DNA of 64,000 nt, from contig NZ_JBMEMN010000012.1 in assembly GCF_049310905.1 (NCBI RefSeq), positions 1 through 64,000 on the forward strand. The letters run 5' to 3'. The DNA is from Gudongella sp049310905. Its GTDB lineage: Bacteria; Bacillota; Clostridia; Tissierellales; Tissierellaceae. How positions within the stretch are numbered: position 1 is the first letter of the stretch; the number at the start of each line of letters is the position of its first letter. The translations under genes and the position numbers were made by a program. The notes beneath the pieces are model-generated. The model saw only the letters and a list, made by a program, of their open reading frames with translations. It made no database searches and was not told the origin of the DNA. This document shows, one piece after another, positions 51,375-60,357 of this stretch.

Positions 51375-53274
51375 TTTTTTCACCACTCCTTCGTCTCTGC
51401 TCAAGGTGTATTAAAAGAACATTGATATCCGCTGGAGTTACTCCCGATATTCTCGATGCCTGACCAACAGAATCCGGCTTTATTGCTGATAGCTTCTGCG
51501 TGGCTTCAGTACTTAATCCCCTTACCTTGGAGTAATCAAATTCTACATCGAGCTTCTTGTTTTCAAGCTTCTTAAATTGTTCAATCTGCTGCATCTGCTT
51601 TTTGATATATCCTTCGTACTTGATTTGAGTCTCAACCTGCAATCTGATCTCTTTCAACAAAATATCTCTTTTCGGATCGAATACTGCTGTGCTTTCGTAT
51701 GAGATTTCAGGTCTCTTGATCAGGTCATATAATGTAGTTGAATTTCTTATTTCAGTTGAACCTAGTTTTTCAAGAATTTCATTGTTCTTTTGAGTCGGGT
51801 TTATTACTATTTTTTGGAGTCTCTCTAGTTCTCCCTGGATCAATTCTTCTTTCTCAATTGTCTTCCTGTATCGCTCCTCAGTTACCAAACCTAGCTCATA
51901 ACCCATTTTGGTAAGTCTTAGGTCCGCATTGTCCTGCCTCAGCGTAAGTCTGTACTCAGCCCTTGATGTCATCATTCTGTATGGCTCATCTGTGCCTTTT
52001 GTCACTAGATCATCTATCAGCACTCCAATATATGCTTCTGATCTATCTACTATAAATGGATCTTTGCCTTTTATATTCTGAGATGCATTTATGCCTGCTA
52101 TAAGACCTTGGGCTGCTGCCTCTTCATATCCTGAAGATCCATTGATCTGTCCTGCAAAAAACAGATTATTTATTTCTTTGTGTTCAAGGGATAGTTTCAG
52201 CATTGTGGGATTGATCGAATCATATTCAATGGCATATGCAGTTCTCATGAATTGAACATTTTCAAGCCCCTTAATCTTCTTATACATGTCAATCTGTACC
52301 TCTTCAGGCAGTGAAGAGCTTACTCCCTGAACATACATTTCCTTGGTCGAGAGTCCTTCCGGTTCAATAAAGACCTGATGCTTGTCCCTGTCTCCAAATC
52401 TCACAACCTTATCTTCGATGGATGGACAATATCTTGGTCCAACACCCTCAATATAGCCTGAAAACATTGGGGATCTGTCCAGGTTCTGTCTGATTATATC
52501 GTGTGTTCCCTCGGTGGTATAGGTTAGGTAGCAGGGAACCTGTTCAAAATCGAAGCTTTTGTCCATATTCAAAAATGAAAATGGTATCACTTCTTCATCA
52601 CCAGGTTGTATCTCCATAACCGAGTAGTCTATGCTATCCTTATGGACTCTGGCAGGTGTACCCGTCTTCATCCTTCTTAAATTGAATCCTTTTTCCTTCA
52701 AGGAATCCGAAAGCAGGAGGGAGGGGAACATTCCATCAGGACCTGATTGATAGTTAACTTCTCCAATATAGACCCTTCCACCTAGATAAGTGCCTGTAGC
52801 GATTACAACAGCAGCAGTTTCAAATATTGCACCGTTTCTGGTCACAACTCCCTTTACTGTATCATCTTCAACTACAATATCTATTGCTTCACCTTGTCTC
52901 AATGTTAGATTTGGCTCATCTTCCAATATTTTCTTCATTTCCATGTGATACATTTTCTTGTCTGCCTGCACCCTCAAAGAGTGCACTGCAGGACCTTTGG
53001 AGAGATTCAACATTCTGCTCTGTATAAAGGACTTGTCAATGTTTAATGCCATTTCTCCGCCAAGAGCATCAATTTCCCTTACCAAATGGCCTTTTCCAGT
53101 TCCGCCAATGTTGGGATTACAGGACAATGCAACTATACCATCAAGACTGATGGTAAGTATTAGAGTCTGAAGTCCCATTCTACTCGATGCAAGTGCTGCT
53201 TCAACACCTGCATGGCCTGCACCGATAACAACTACATCATATTTTCCACCTAAATAGGTTTTTGTCTCAATCAT
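51364..53274 (-). CDS. mnmG: tRNA uridine-34 carboxymethylaminomethyl synthesis protein MnmG (GidA)
   Basis: A 636-residue FAD protein of normal length. It shows the dinucleotide fold VVIGAGHAGVEAAL (about 16-29), the long LSCNPNIGGTGKGHLVREID signature and the C-terminal helical domain with SRISGVTPADINVLL. It acts with MnmE on wobble uridine of tRNAs. ATG 53274 follows AAAGGTGAGC. The order mnmE-mnmG-rsmG-parA-parB is the conserved origin-left arrangement. Confidence 0.96.
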   Translation of the reverse strand: MIETKTYLGGKYDVVVIGAGHAGVEAALASSRMGLQTLILTISLDGIVALSCNPNIGGTGKGHLVREIDALGGEMALNIDKSFIQSRMLNLSKGPAVHSLRVQADKKMYHMEMKKILEDEPNLTLRQGEAIDIVVEDDTVKGVVTRNGAIFETAAVVIATGTYLGGRVYIGEVNYQSGPDGMFPSLLLSDSLKEKGFNLRRMKTGTPARVHKDSIDYSVMEIQPGDEEVIPFSFLNMDKSFDFEQVPCYLTYTTEGTHDIIRQNLDRSPMFSGYIEGVGPRYCPSIEDKVVRFGDRDKHQVFIEPEGLSTKEMYVQGVSSSLPEEVQIDMYKKIKGLENVQFMRTAYAIEYDSINPTMLKLSLEHKEINNLFFAGQINGSSGYEEAAAQGLIAGINASQNIKGKDPFIVDRSEAYIGVLIDDLVTKGTDEPYRMMTSRAEYRLTLRQDNADLRLTKMGYELGLVTEERYRKTIEKEELIQGELERLQKIVINPTQKNNEILEKLGSTEIRNSTTLYDLIKRPEISYESTAVFDPKRDILLKEIRLQVETQIKYEGYIKKQMQQIEQFKKLENKKLDVEFDYSKVRGLSTEATQKLSAIKPDSVGQASRISGVTPADINVLLIHLEQRRRSGEKNDR

Positions 53275-53297
53275 TTTGCTCACCTTTCTAACATTAT

Positions 53298-54671
53298 CTA
53301 CTTGCCTATGCAAAACTCACTGAAAATCTTGTCCAGGATATCCTCATTTATACTTTCTCCTGTGATTTCTCCCAGATTTTCCCAGCAGCTCCTCAGATCC
53401 ACCTCAAGGCAGTCCAGTGGTATTTCCCGGCCAAGGTCATTTAATACACTTCCAATATTTTCCATCGCTCTCTCAAGCTGGTTCTTGTGCCTTATATTGG
53501 TAATTATCATCTCAGAGTCCAATTGTATGTCTCCGCCATAAAACATTGCTCTAATCGCATTCTCGAGCTCATCTATTCCTACACCTTTGATCATGGATGT
53601 GCTGATTATCTGACTCGCATCGAAATATTTCCTGAACAGCTCTTCATCATATTCATTGGGAAGATCTGTTTTATTTAAGAGTACTATTGTCTTCTTATCT
53701 TTTATTAGTTCAATTATGTGATGGTCGTCTTCAGAAAGACTTCTGGATATATCAAATATTGCAATTATTAGGTCTGCTTTCTCCAGCGTCTCTTTTGCCC
53801 TGTCAACTCCTATTTTTTCGACCATGTCTTCTGTTTGTCTAATCCCTGCTGTGTCCATTATCTTCAGGGGAATGCCGTCTATGTTTACATACTCTTCAAT
53901 GATATCCCTGGTTGTTCCAGGTACATCAGTTACTATGGCTCTGTTTTCTCTTAATACTGCATTGAGCAGGGAGGACTTGCCAACATTTGGCTTTCCAAGA
54001 ATAACTGTATTCAAGCCGTCTCGTAGTATTTTGCCTCTTCCTGATGTTGCAAGGAGCTTTGCAATTCTCTCCTTAACCTGGTTTCCATCTCTGATTAACT
54101 CATCATAGGTCACCTCTTCTATGTCATCCTCCGGAAAATCAATTGAAACTTCAATGTGTGCAATCATACCAAGTAGAACTCTTCTTATTTCCTCAACTTC
54201 TCTACTCAGGCTTCCATGGAGCTGATTTATCGATACATCGTAACTTTTTTCAGTCTTGGATTTGATAATATCTATTACAGCTTCTGCCTGTGAAAGGTCA
54301 AGTCGTCCATTAAGAAATGCTCTCTTCGTAAATTCTCCTGGTTGCGCTAATCTGGCTCCATTTTTTAGCAGCAGTTCCAATGTCTTCTTAACAGGAATTA
54401 TACCGCCATGGCAATAAATCTCTACCATATTTTCTCTAGTATAGGTATATGGCTCATACATGAATGCCACCATAACCTCATCTACAATTGTATCTCCATC
54501 AAATATATGTCCATATAAAAGTCTTTTATTATCCTTCTTATCAACTTCCTGATCCTTGAATCTTGCGAAAATCTTCTTTGCAATCTGCAATGACTCTCTT
54601 CCGCTCATTCTTACAATTCCAATCCCGGCTTCACCTACAGCTGTGGAGATTGCAGCAATTGTTTCTGACAT
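53298..54671 (-). CDS. mnmE: tRNA modification GTPase MnmE (TrmE)
   Basis: A 457-residue GTPase. The N-terminal folate-binding domain has AAISTAVGEAGIGIVRMSG; the G domain has GKPNVGKSSLLNA (G1, about 224-236), DVPGTTRD (G2), DTAGIR (G3) and NKTD (G4); the C-terminus ends in the conserved CIGK. With MnmG it modifies tRNA wobble uridines. ATG 54671 follows AGAGGTGATT. It starts about 140 bases after the jag terminator. Confidence 0.96.
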   Translation of the reverse strand: MSETIAAISTAVGEAGIGIVRMSGRESLQIAKKIFARFKDQEVDKKDNKRLLYGHIFDGDTIVDEVMVAFMYEPYTYTRENMVEIYCHGGIIPVKKTLELLLKNGARLAQPGEFTKRAFLNGRLDLSQAEAVIDIIKSKTEKSYDVSINQLHGSLSREVEEIRRVLLGMIAHIEVSIDFPEDDIEEVTYDELIRDGNQVKERIAKLLATSGRGKILRDGLNTVILGKPNVGKSSLLNAVLRENRAIVTDVPGTTRDIIEEYVNIDGIPLKIMDTAGIRQTEDMVEKIGVDRAKETLEKADLIIAIFDISRSLSEDDHHIIELIKDKKTIVLLNKTDLPNEYDEELFRKYFDASQIISTSMIKGVGIDELENAIRAMFYGGDIQLDSEMIITNIRHKNQLERAMENIGSVLNDLGREIPLDCLEVDLRSCWENLGEITGESINEDILDKIFSEFCIGK

Positions 54672-54810
54672 AAAATCACCTCTTCTATCTAAAAACATAC
54701 TTAACTAACTTATTTTACTTTATTATAACAATAATTCAATGGAGTTTATTACATTTTTGAAAAAAACATTATCTTACAGTTACAGAAAGTGGGGGAGAGG
54801 CTAAAAAAAT

Positions 54811-54833
54811 AAAAGCCCAACAATTGGGCTTTT
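54811..54833. terminator. Terminator after khpB/jag
   Basis: AAAAGCCCAA (54811-54820) and TTGGGCTTTT (54824-54833) form a perfect 10-bp stem with loop CAA, right behind the jag stop on the minus strand, followed by ATTTTTTT. Confidence 0.92.
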
Positions 54834-54837
54834 TATT

Positions 54838-55464
54838 CTACTTGGTTACTATTACTACTCTTCTGTATGGTTCATTGCCTTCGCTGTAAGTGCTGACTCC
54901 CTCAAATTCCTGTAAAGCCGAATGAATTATTCTTCTTTCATAAGGATTCATGGGCTCAAGCTTGACAGGTCTCTTGCTATACTTAGCTTTTTCAGCCATT
55001 TTATTTGCAAGTCTCTTTAAAGTTTCCTCACGCTTTGCCCTATATCCTTCTGCATCTAGGATAACCTTCAAGTAGTTCTCTCGCTCCTTATTAATAGCGA
55101 GACTTAAAAGATATTGTATGGAATCAAGAGTATTTCCTCTTTTACCTATTAGAATACCCATGTCTGATGAAGAGATATTGTTAATCTCAATCTTCATTAT
55201 ATCCTCTTCAATTGAGATGTCATAAAGAGCTATAATTCCCATTCCCTTAAGAATACCATCTAAAAACTTGTCAGCCTTCTCTTCTGGGTCGTTTTTTAGC
55301 ACAACCTTTATTTTTGCTTCCTTAGTACCTATCAGTCCAAATAAACCTTTAGAAGCTTCCTCTATAATTTCATACTCTACTTCCTTTTCTGTTGCTTTAA
55401 GTTCAACCAAAGCTTCTTGTAAAGCTTCTTCAACTGTTTTGGCAGTTTTTACAACAAATTTCAT
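54838..55464 (-). CDS. khpB: RNA-binding protein KhpB (Jag/SpoIIIJ-associated)
   Basis: A 208-residue three-domain protein: Jag-N (about 1-50, with EEASKGLFGLIGTKEAKIKV), KH (about 75-150, with MGILIGKRGNTLDSIQYLLS) and R3H (about 150-208, ending NEPYRRVVIVTK). It binds RNA and is linked to cell division and elongation in Gram-positives. AGGGGGC precedes ATG 55464, two bases before the yidC stop, so both are cotranslated. Confidence 0.93.
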   Translation of the reverse strand: MKFVVKTAKTVEEALQEALVELKATEKEVEYEIIEEASKGLFGLIGTKEAKIKVVLKNDPEEKADKFLDGILKGMGIIALYDISIEEDIMKIEINNISSSDMGILIGKRGNTLDSIQYLLSLAINKERENYLKVILDAEGYRAKREETLKRLANKMAEKAKYSKRPVKLEPMNPYERRIIHSALQEFEGVSTYSEGNEPYRRVVIVTK

Positions 55465-55465
55465 A

Positions 55466-56176
55466 CTATTTTGCCCCCTTAATTTTCATTAAAGACCTGT
55501 TTGTAATAACTTGCTGTATTATTGTGAAAAAGTTACTTACTACCCAATATAGTGCCAGTCCAGCTGGAAAGCTTCTTGAAGCCCAAAATATCATAACAGG
55601 CAGCATGTAATTCATTATTTTCTGAGTAGATTGAGCCTGAGGATCCTTTGATCCGGTGCTCATTGTCTTGCTCTGTAAGAATGTTGTGGCAGCAGCTAAA
55701 AGTGGCAGTCCCCATAGTAATGGATCTGGATTTTCAAGGTTGCCAATCCACAAAAAGTTCTTGGCCATACTCTCATACATGCCTGGATCGCTGAAAGCAT
55801 ATATTTCAGGCTGTCTAAATACTGTAAAGAATGCAAATATAATCGGTAACTGTATAATAAGTATCAGACAACCAGATGCTGGATTATATTTGTGCTCTTT
55901 GTAAAGTTCCTGCATTTTTTCCTGCATTTTTGGCGGATCGTTCTTGTATTTTGTCTGAATCTCCTTCATCAAAGGCTGTACTTCACTCATTTTACGAGTA
56001 GACTTTGTCTGCTGAAGATTTATTGGCAAAAGCATCAATTTGAATACTATAGTAGTCAAGATAATAGCCAATGCATAGAATGAAATTGACTCTGGTTCTG
56101 TTCCTAAAGTTGATGTGACAATATCATATACAAATCTCAACAATGATCCCAGTATGTTACCTAGAAATCCCATCAT
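55466..56176 (-). CDS. yidC: Membrane protein insertase YidC (Oxa1/SpoIIIJ type)
   Basis: A 236-residue YidC with about five membrane helices. It has the conserved LLPINLQQTKSTRKMSEVQP region, in which the Arg in the membrane groove is expected, the QLPIIFAFFTVFRQ segment and the final TM ALYWVVSNFFTI. It inserts small membrane proteins together with or apart from SecYEG. No lipobox is seen. GGGAGGTTAAC precedes ATG 56176. The gene follows yidD by 14 bases. Confidence 0.94.
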   Translation of the reverse strand: MMGFLGNILGSLLRFVYDIVTSTLGTEPESISFYALAIILTTIVFKLMLLPINLQQTKSTRKMSEVQPLMKEIQTKYKNDPPKMQEKMQELYKEHKYNPASGCLILIIQLPIIFAFFTVFRQPEIYAFSDPGMYESMAKNFLWIGNLENPDPLLWGLPLLAAATTFLQSKTMSTGSKDPQAQSTQKIMNYMLPVMIFWASRSFPAGLALYWVVSNFFTIIQQVITNRSLMKIKGAK

Positions 56177-56190
56177 TTGTTAACCTCCCA

Positions 56191-56406
56191 TTATTTAAGC
56201 GGATCATATCCTCCCTCATTAAAAGGATGACACCTGACTATTCTCTTGGCAGAAAGATATGAACCTTTTATAAATCCATACTTTGTATAAGCCTGAAGGG
56301 AATATTCTGAACAGGTGGGATAAAATCTGCAATTGTTCCCAGTAAGAATATATCTTGAGATAATTCTTTGGTAGAATCTTATCAACAATATCGCTATACG
56401 TGTCAT
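56191..56406 (-). CDS. yidD: Membrane protein insertion efficiency factor YidD
   Basis: A 71-residue protein with the full YidD signature: YQRIISRYILTGNNCRFYPT, with CSEYSLQAYTKYGFIKG and RCHPFNEGGYDPLK behind it. The two conserved Cys are present. It lies between rnpA and yidC, its standard place, 9 bases after rnpA. It aids YidC-dependent insertion at the membrane. Confidence 0.95.
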   Translation of the reverse strand: MTRIAILLIRFYQRIISRYILTGNNCRFYPTCSEYSLQAYTKYGFIKGSYLSAKRIVRCHPFNEGGYDPLK

Positions 56407-56415
56407 CTAATCACC

Positions 56416-56751
56416 CTATTTCCAAACACCCGATAGCTTGTAAATGTGTTTCAAGGCACTATTCAGATCCTTAAAAGACAAGTCCACAGCGTTTTTTTTA
56501 GGTATGACAACAATATCATACCCGCTCTTGAGATTTGCAATATAAGCACTGTTAAGTTCCTTGATGCGTCTTTTTAGCTTATTTCTCACTACGGCATTTC
56601 CAACTTTCTTGGTGATTGTTACTCCAATCCTGGTCTCTTCTGTACCATTTTTTCTGATATAGAGAATCAGATTTCTGTTCCAGAAATTTTTTCGTGCTTT
56701 ATAAACTTTCCTAAACTCCATATTCTTTCTTAATCTGTTTTTCTTATCCAT
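56416..56751 (-). CDS. rnpA: Ribonuclease P protein component
   Basis: A 111-residue basic protein. The RNA-binding motif RNKLKRRIKELN (about 66-77) and the GVTITKKVGNAVVRNK stretch are typical. It assists the RNase P RNA in cutting the 5' leaders of tRNA precursors. AAGGTGGAAT precedes ATG 56751. It follows rpmH across an 83-base gap with a hairpin. Confidence 0.95.
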   Translation of the reverse strand: MDKKNRLRKNMEFRKVYKARKNFWNRNLILYIRKNGTEETRIGVTITKKVGNAVVRNKLKRRIKELNSAYIANLKSGYDIVVIPKKNAVDLSFKDLNSALKHIYKLSGVWK

Positions 56752-56814
56752 TATAATTCCACCTTAAAACGGCCTTTCACTTAAAGAATAGAAGAAACTT
56801 CCCGTTCGTTAGAA

Positions 56815-56836
56815 AAGGCCACTAACAAGCGGCCTT
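56815..56836 (-). terminator. Hairpin between rpmH and rnpA (partial terminator)
   Basis: On the minus strand AAGGCC-N10-GGCCTT is a 6-bp GC-rich stem overlapping the rpmH stop codon, followed by TTCTAACG. Since rnpA follows, it may reduce rather than stop transcription, which would lower rnpA relative to rpmH. Confidence 0.45.
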
Positions 56837-56969
56837 ATGCAGAAAGTCTTTTTCTACCTTTTTTTCTTCTAGCTCTTAGAATATCTCTGCCAGATCTCGT
56901 TTTCATTCTTTTTCTAAAACCGTGTTCTTTACTTCTTTGTCTCTTTTTTGGTTGAAACGTTCTCTTCAT
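56835..56969 (-). CDS. rpmH: 50S ribosomal protein L34
   Basis: A 44-residue basic protein with the full L34 signature: MKRTFQPKKRQRSKEHGF, then RKRMKTRSGRDILRARR and KKGRKRLSA. It binds 23S rRNA in the large subunit. The ATG at 56969 has AGGAGGTG seven bases upstream, and a perfect consensus promoter lies 88 bases further up. It is the first gene of the leftward arm from the origin. Confidence 0.97.
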   Translation of the reverse strand: MKRTFQPKKRQRSKEHGFRKRMKTRSGRDILRARRKKGRKRLSA

Positions 56970-57056
56970 CCAACACACCTCCTTCAAGTAATAAAAGATA
57001 TTACTTATATATACAATATAGAGTTAACTAATTGATAACACAAAACACTACTATAA

Positions 57057-57085
57057 ATTATATGTATAATGCCACTATGTGTCAA
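57057..57085 (-). promoter_or_regulatory. rpmH promoter
   Basis: On the minus strand TTGACA (57085-57080) and TATAAT (57062-57057) have an exact 17-base spacer, a full consensus sigma-A promoter pointing to rpmH. It lies at the edge of the DnaA-box cluster, so DnaA binding could affect it. Confidence 0.92.
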
Positions 57086-57138
57086 GGTTTTTAATTGACT
57101 CCTACCCACAAAACAGAATTTCAAAACCATATGTGATC

Positions 57139-57480
57139 TGTGGATAATTTTATTGAATATCCACCCTTTATTTGATAAGATGATAGAGGATGTTGATAAG
57201 TTTTAAATAGCAGTGGATAAACCTAGGTTATGCACAATTTGTGGATAGTTTGTGTATAACTTATAAAAAAACGCTGTTTCTATGTTAAGAAATCGTAATT
57301 TATTTGAGTTTTTATCCACAATTTGGACTTTTAATTAATGTGGACAAGTAGCTTGCTTAATTTTTTTTTCACTTAATCAACAAAGAGTTGATATTTTTAT
57401 CCACAGAAACCATTATACAACTGAATTAAAATTTTTGATAGTTTTCTGTTGATAAATTTGTTGATAATTTTTAGGGAGGT
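57139..57480. other. Chromosome origin oriC, upstream DnaA-box cluster
   Basis: This 517-base gap (56970-57486) between rpmH and dnaA holds exact DnaA boxes TTATCCACA at 57312-57320 and 57397-57405 (plus) and 57139-57147 (minus). Near-matches lie at 57212-57220, 57240-57248, 57251-57259 and 57339-57347. An AT-rich segment at 57421-57475 with GTTGATAA repeats precedes dnaA and could contribute to unwinding. The AT-rich segment lies next to a strong box, as in Bacillus. Confidence 0.92.
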
Positions 57481-57486
57481 AGTTTT

Positions 57487-58818
57487 ATGGAAAGGAATTT
57501 GGACCAAATCTGGGAGGATGTCCTGAATCTCATCAAGGTTGAGTTGACTGAAGTCAGTTTCAACACCTGGCTTAAATCAATTGAACCAATTAGTTTAACC
57601 GATGATGAAATTGTACTTGGAGCCCCCAATGATTTTACAAAAGGTATACTGGAAGGTAGGTATTTCAATCTTATAAGAAATGCCATTAACCAGATTACCG
57701 GAGACAATTATAACATCAATTTTATAATACCCGGTGAAGAAGTACAGCCAGCACCACCATCACCAAAAGAAGTTGAAAATGAGGATATTCTGAACAAATC
57801 CAAGCTTAATCCAAAGTATTCCTTTAATACATTTGTAACAGGTAAAAGCAATGAATTTGCACATGCTGCATCTGTTGCTGTTGCCGAAGCACCTGCCCAG
57901 GCATATAATCCTCTCTTTATATACGGTGGAGTAGGATTGGGAAAAACCCATCTTATGCACGCTATCGGCCATTATATTCTAAGTCAGAATCCAAAAGCCA
58001 AGGTAGTATATGTATCAAGCGAAAAATTTACAAATGAACTTATTAATTCAATTAGAGAATATAGAAATGAAGAATTCAGAAATAAATATAGAAATGTCGA
58101 TGTACTGTTAATAGATGACATTCAGTTTATTGCAGGAAAAGAAGGTACCCAGGAAGAATTTTTTCATACTTTCAATGCCCTTCATGATGCAAACAAGCAG
58201 ATAATAATTTCAAGTGACCGACCGCCAAAAGATATCCCTACACTTGAGGACAGACTTAGATCAAGATTTGAGTGGGGTTTAACAACTGATATTCAAGCAC
58301 CGGACCTTGAGACCAGAATCGCTATATTAAGGAAGAAAGCTAATCTTGAAACTATGGAGATACCCGACGATGTAATGTCGTTCATAGCAACCAAGATACA
58401 CTCGAATATAAGAGAGCTTGAAGGAGCACTTATTCGGGTAGTAGCTTATTCATCACTTACAAACAAGGCTATTACTGAAGAACTTGCAGAAGAAGCCTTA
58501 AAGGATATTATGTCCAACAACAAGCCTGTTGAAATAACTGTTGACCTGATCAAGGATAAAGTTTCCAAAAGATTTGATATTCGTATGGATGATTTCAACT
58601 CCAAGAAACGTACCAGGGCTATAGCTTATCCAAGACAGATAGCTATGTATCTTACAAGAGAACTCACAGATATGTCACTTCCAAAAATAGGGGATGAATT
58701 TGGAGGCAGAGACCATACAACTGTTATTCATGCCTGTGAGAAAGTAATAAATGACCTAAAGGCTGACAACCAGTTACGTAATAAGATTGATATCATAATT
58801 GAGGAGCTGGGAAAGTGA
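57487..58818 (+). CDS. dnaA: Chromosomal replication initiator DnaA
   Basis: A 443-residue initiator, of normal length. Domain I (about 1-80, TEVSFNTWLKSI), a short linker, the AAA+ domain with Walker A GGVGLGKTH (about 147-155) and Walker B LLIDDIQF (about 207-214), and the DNA-binding domain with GGRDHTTVIHAC. It binds the DnaA boxes on both sides of its own gene. GGGAGGTAG precedes ATG 57487. Confidence 0.97.
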   Translation: MERNLDQIWEDVLNLIKVELTEVSFNTWLKSIEPISLTDDEIVLGAPNDFTKGILEGRYFNLIRNAINQITGDNYNINFIIPGEEVQPAPPSPKEVENEDILNKSKLNPKYSFNTFVTGKSNEFAHAASVAVAEAPAQAYNPLFIYGGVGLGKTHLMHAIGHYILSQNPKAKVVYVSSEKFTNELINSIREYRNEEFRNKYRNVDVLLIDDIQFIAGKEGTQEEFFHTFNALHDANKQIIISSDRPPKDIPTLEDRLRSRFEWGLTTDIQAPDLETRIAILRKKANLETMEIPDDVMSFIATKIHSNIRELEGALIRVVAYSSLTNKAITEELAEEALKDIMSNNKPVEITVDLIKDKVSKRFDIRMDDFNSKKRTRAIAYPRQIAMYLTRELTDMSLPKIGDEFGGRDHTTVIHACEKVINDLKADNQLRNKIDIIIEELGK

Positions 58819-58851
58819 TTTCTGTGGAAAAGATCTAATAATTTTTCAAGG

Positions 58852-58914
58852 TTATCCACAGGTTATTAAATCCCGTTTCTACACGGGTTAAATAATTTGA
58901 TGGGCTTATCCACA
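58852..58914. other. Downstream DnaA boxes and dnaA terminator
   Basis: Exact TTATCCACA boxes lie at 58852-58860 and 58906-58914 in the 167-base gap between dnaA and dnaN. Between them CCCGT-N6-ACGGG (58872-58887) followed by TTAAATAATTT resembles a weak terminator. The origin is therefore bipartite, with dnaA in the middle. Confidence 0.8.
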
Positions 58915-58985
58915 TAATCACATGTCCTACTACTATTACTACTATAGTTTCTTATTCTATTATTCTACAAACGAGGAGGATTAAA

Positions 58986-60092
58986 ATGAAATTCAAAGTA
59001 GAACAAAAAGAACTTTCAAGGCATATAACAATGGCTCAAAGAGGTATATCGACAAGATCGACGCTTCAGATATTGGACGGCATCCTAATTGAGGCAAGAG
59101 ATAGCGGAATAAAGCTTACAGCTACAGATCTTGAAATAAGTATTGAAACATTTATTGATGCATCTGTTGAAGAGAAAGGGAAAATTGTACTTAATTCAAG
59201 GATATTCGGGGATATTGTTAAAAAGCTTCCTGATGACACAATTAGTTTTCATGTAAAGGATAATCATGTTAACATCAAATGTCAGAATGCAGAATTCAAT
59301 ATAATAGGAAATTCTGGTGATGATTATCCAGACCTTCCCATTATAATGGAAGAAAACCAGTTTACAATATCAAAGGATTTACTAAAAGCTGCCATAAGGC
59401 AAACTGTATTTGCTACAACTCAGGATGAAACAAGACCATCTCTTACAGGTGTTCTATTGGAAATAGCCAATAAGGAGATAACTTTTGTTTCACTGGACGG
59501 ATATAGACTTGCACTAAGAAGAATGCCAACCGATTCAGAAATTGATGAAAAGATCATTATTCCTGGTAGATCACTAAATGAGCTAAACAAGATACTTGAG
59601 GATAAGGAAGAGGACCTTACGATAAGTCTTTCTCAGGGTCAGGTGATTTTCAATATCGGTGATACAATAATGTATTCAAAACTGCTTGAGGGACAGTTCT
59701 TCAATTATAAGGATATTATGAGATCTGACCACAAGACGAAGGTAAATGTAAACAGAAGAAGTCTTCAGAATGGACTTGAAAGAGCATCACTTCTAGCAAA
59801 GGAAGAGAAGGCAAACCTTGTAAAAATTTCTGTAATAAATGGAGAACTAATAATAAAGTCAAATTCTGAAATGGGAGATGTACATGAGGAAATAAATTCC
59901 AATCAGGATGGAGATGACCTTAATATAGCTTTTAACTCTAGATATATACTTGAAGGAATAAAAATAATGGACAATGAGGAAATAGTAATGAACTTTGTGG
60001 GAAGCCTGAATCCATGTATAATAAATGGTGTGGATGATGATACTTATACTTATCTGGTATTGCCCGTAAGACTAGCCCAGGATGATTTTTAA
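58986..60092 (+). CDS. dnaN: DNA polymerase III beta clamp DnaN
   Basis: A 368-residue sliding clamp. The three-domain topology is visible from MKFKVEQKELSRHITMAQRG, the middle SLTGVLLEI segment and the C-terminal YTYLVLPVRL. It holds the replicase on DNA. GAGGAGG precedes ATG 58986. It starts the dnaN-yaaA-recF-gyrB unit. Confidence 0.97.
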   Translation: MKFKVEQKELSRHITMAQRGISTRSTLQILDGILIEARDSGIKLTATDLEISIETFIDASVEEKGKIVLNSRIFGDIVKKLPDDTISFHVKDNHVNIKCQNAEFNIIGNSGDDYPDLPIIMEENQFTISKDLLKAAIRQTVFATTQDETRPSLTGVLLEIANKEITFVSLDGYRLALRRMPTDSEIDEKIIIPGRSLNELNKILEDKEEDLTISLSQGQVIFNIGDTIMYSKLLEGQFFNYKDIMRSDHKTKVNVNRRSLQNGLERASLLAKEEKANLVKISVINGELIIKSNSEMGDVHEEINSNQDGDDLNIAFNSRYILEGIKIMDNEEIVMNFVGSLNPCIINGVDDDTYTYLVLPVRLAQDDF

Positions 60093-60106
60093 AGGAGTGT
60101 TTAATA

Positions 60107-60316
60107 ATGGAGGAAATCAGGATTGATACTGAATTCATAAAACTCGACCAGTTTCTTAAGCATTGTGGAATTGCCCAGACAGGCGGACAGGCAAAAATGA
60201 TGATTGCTGATGGTATGGTTAAGGTAAACAATCAGGTGGCTCTTGAAAGAGGGAAAAAAATAAGAAAGAACGACAAGGTCGAGATAGACGACCAATACCT
60301 GTTTGTTGTGGTATAA
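60107..60316 (+). CDS. yaaA: S4 domain protein YaaA (RlbA family)
   Basis: A 69-residue S4-type RNA-binding protein between dnaN and recF. The S4 pattern IKLDQFLKHCGIAQTGGQAKMM with GMVKVNNQVALERGKKIRKND is complete. In Bacillus this small protein is linked to ribosome large-subunit function. AAGGAGTG precedes ATG 60107, 14 bases after dnaN. Confidence 0.9.
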   Translation: MEEIRIDTEFIKLDQFLKHCGIAQTGGQAKMMIADGMVKVNNQVALERGKKIRKNDKVEIDDQYLFVVV

Positions 60317-60357
60317 TAATGATTGGCAAAATTCCTATGTCCTGGGGAGTGTAATTA

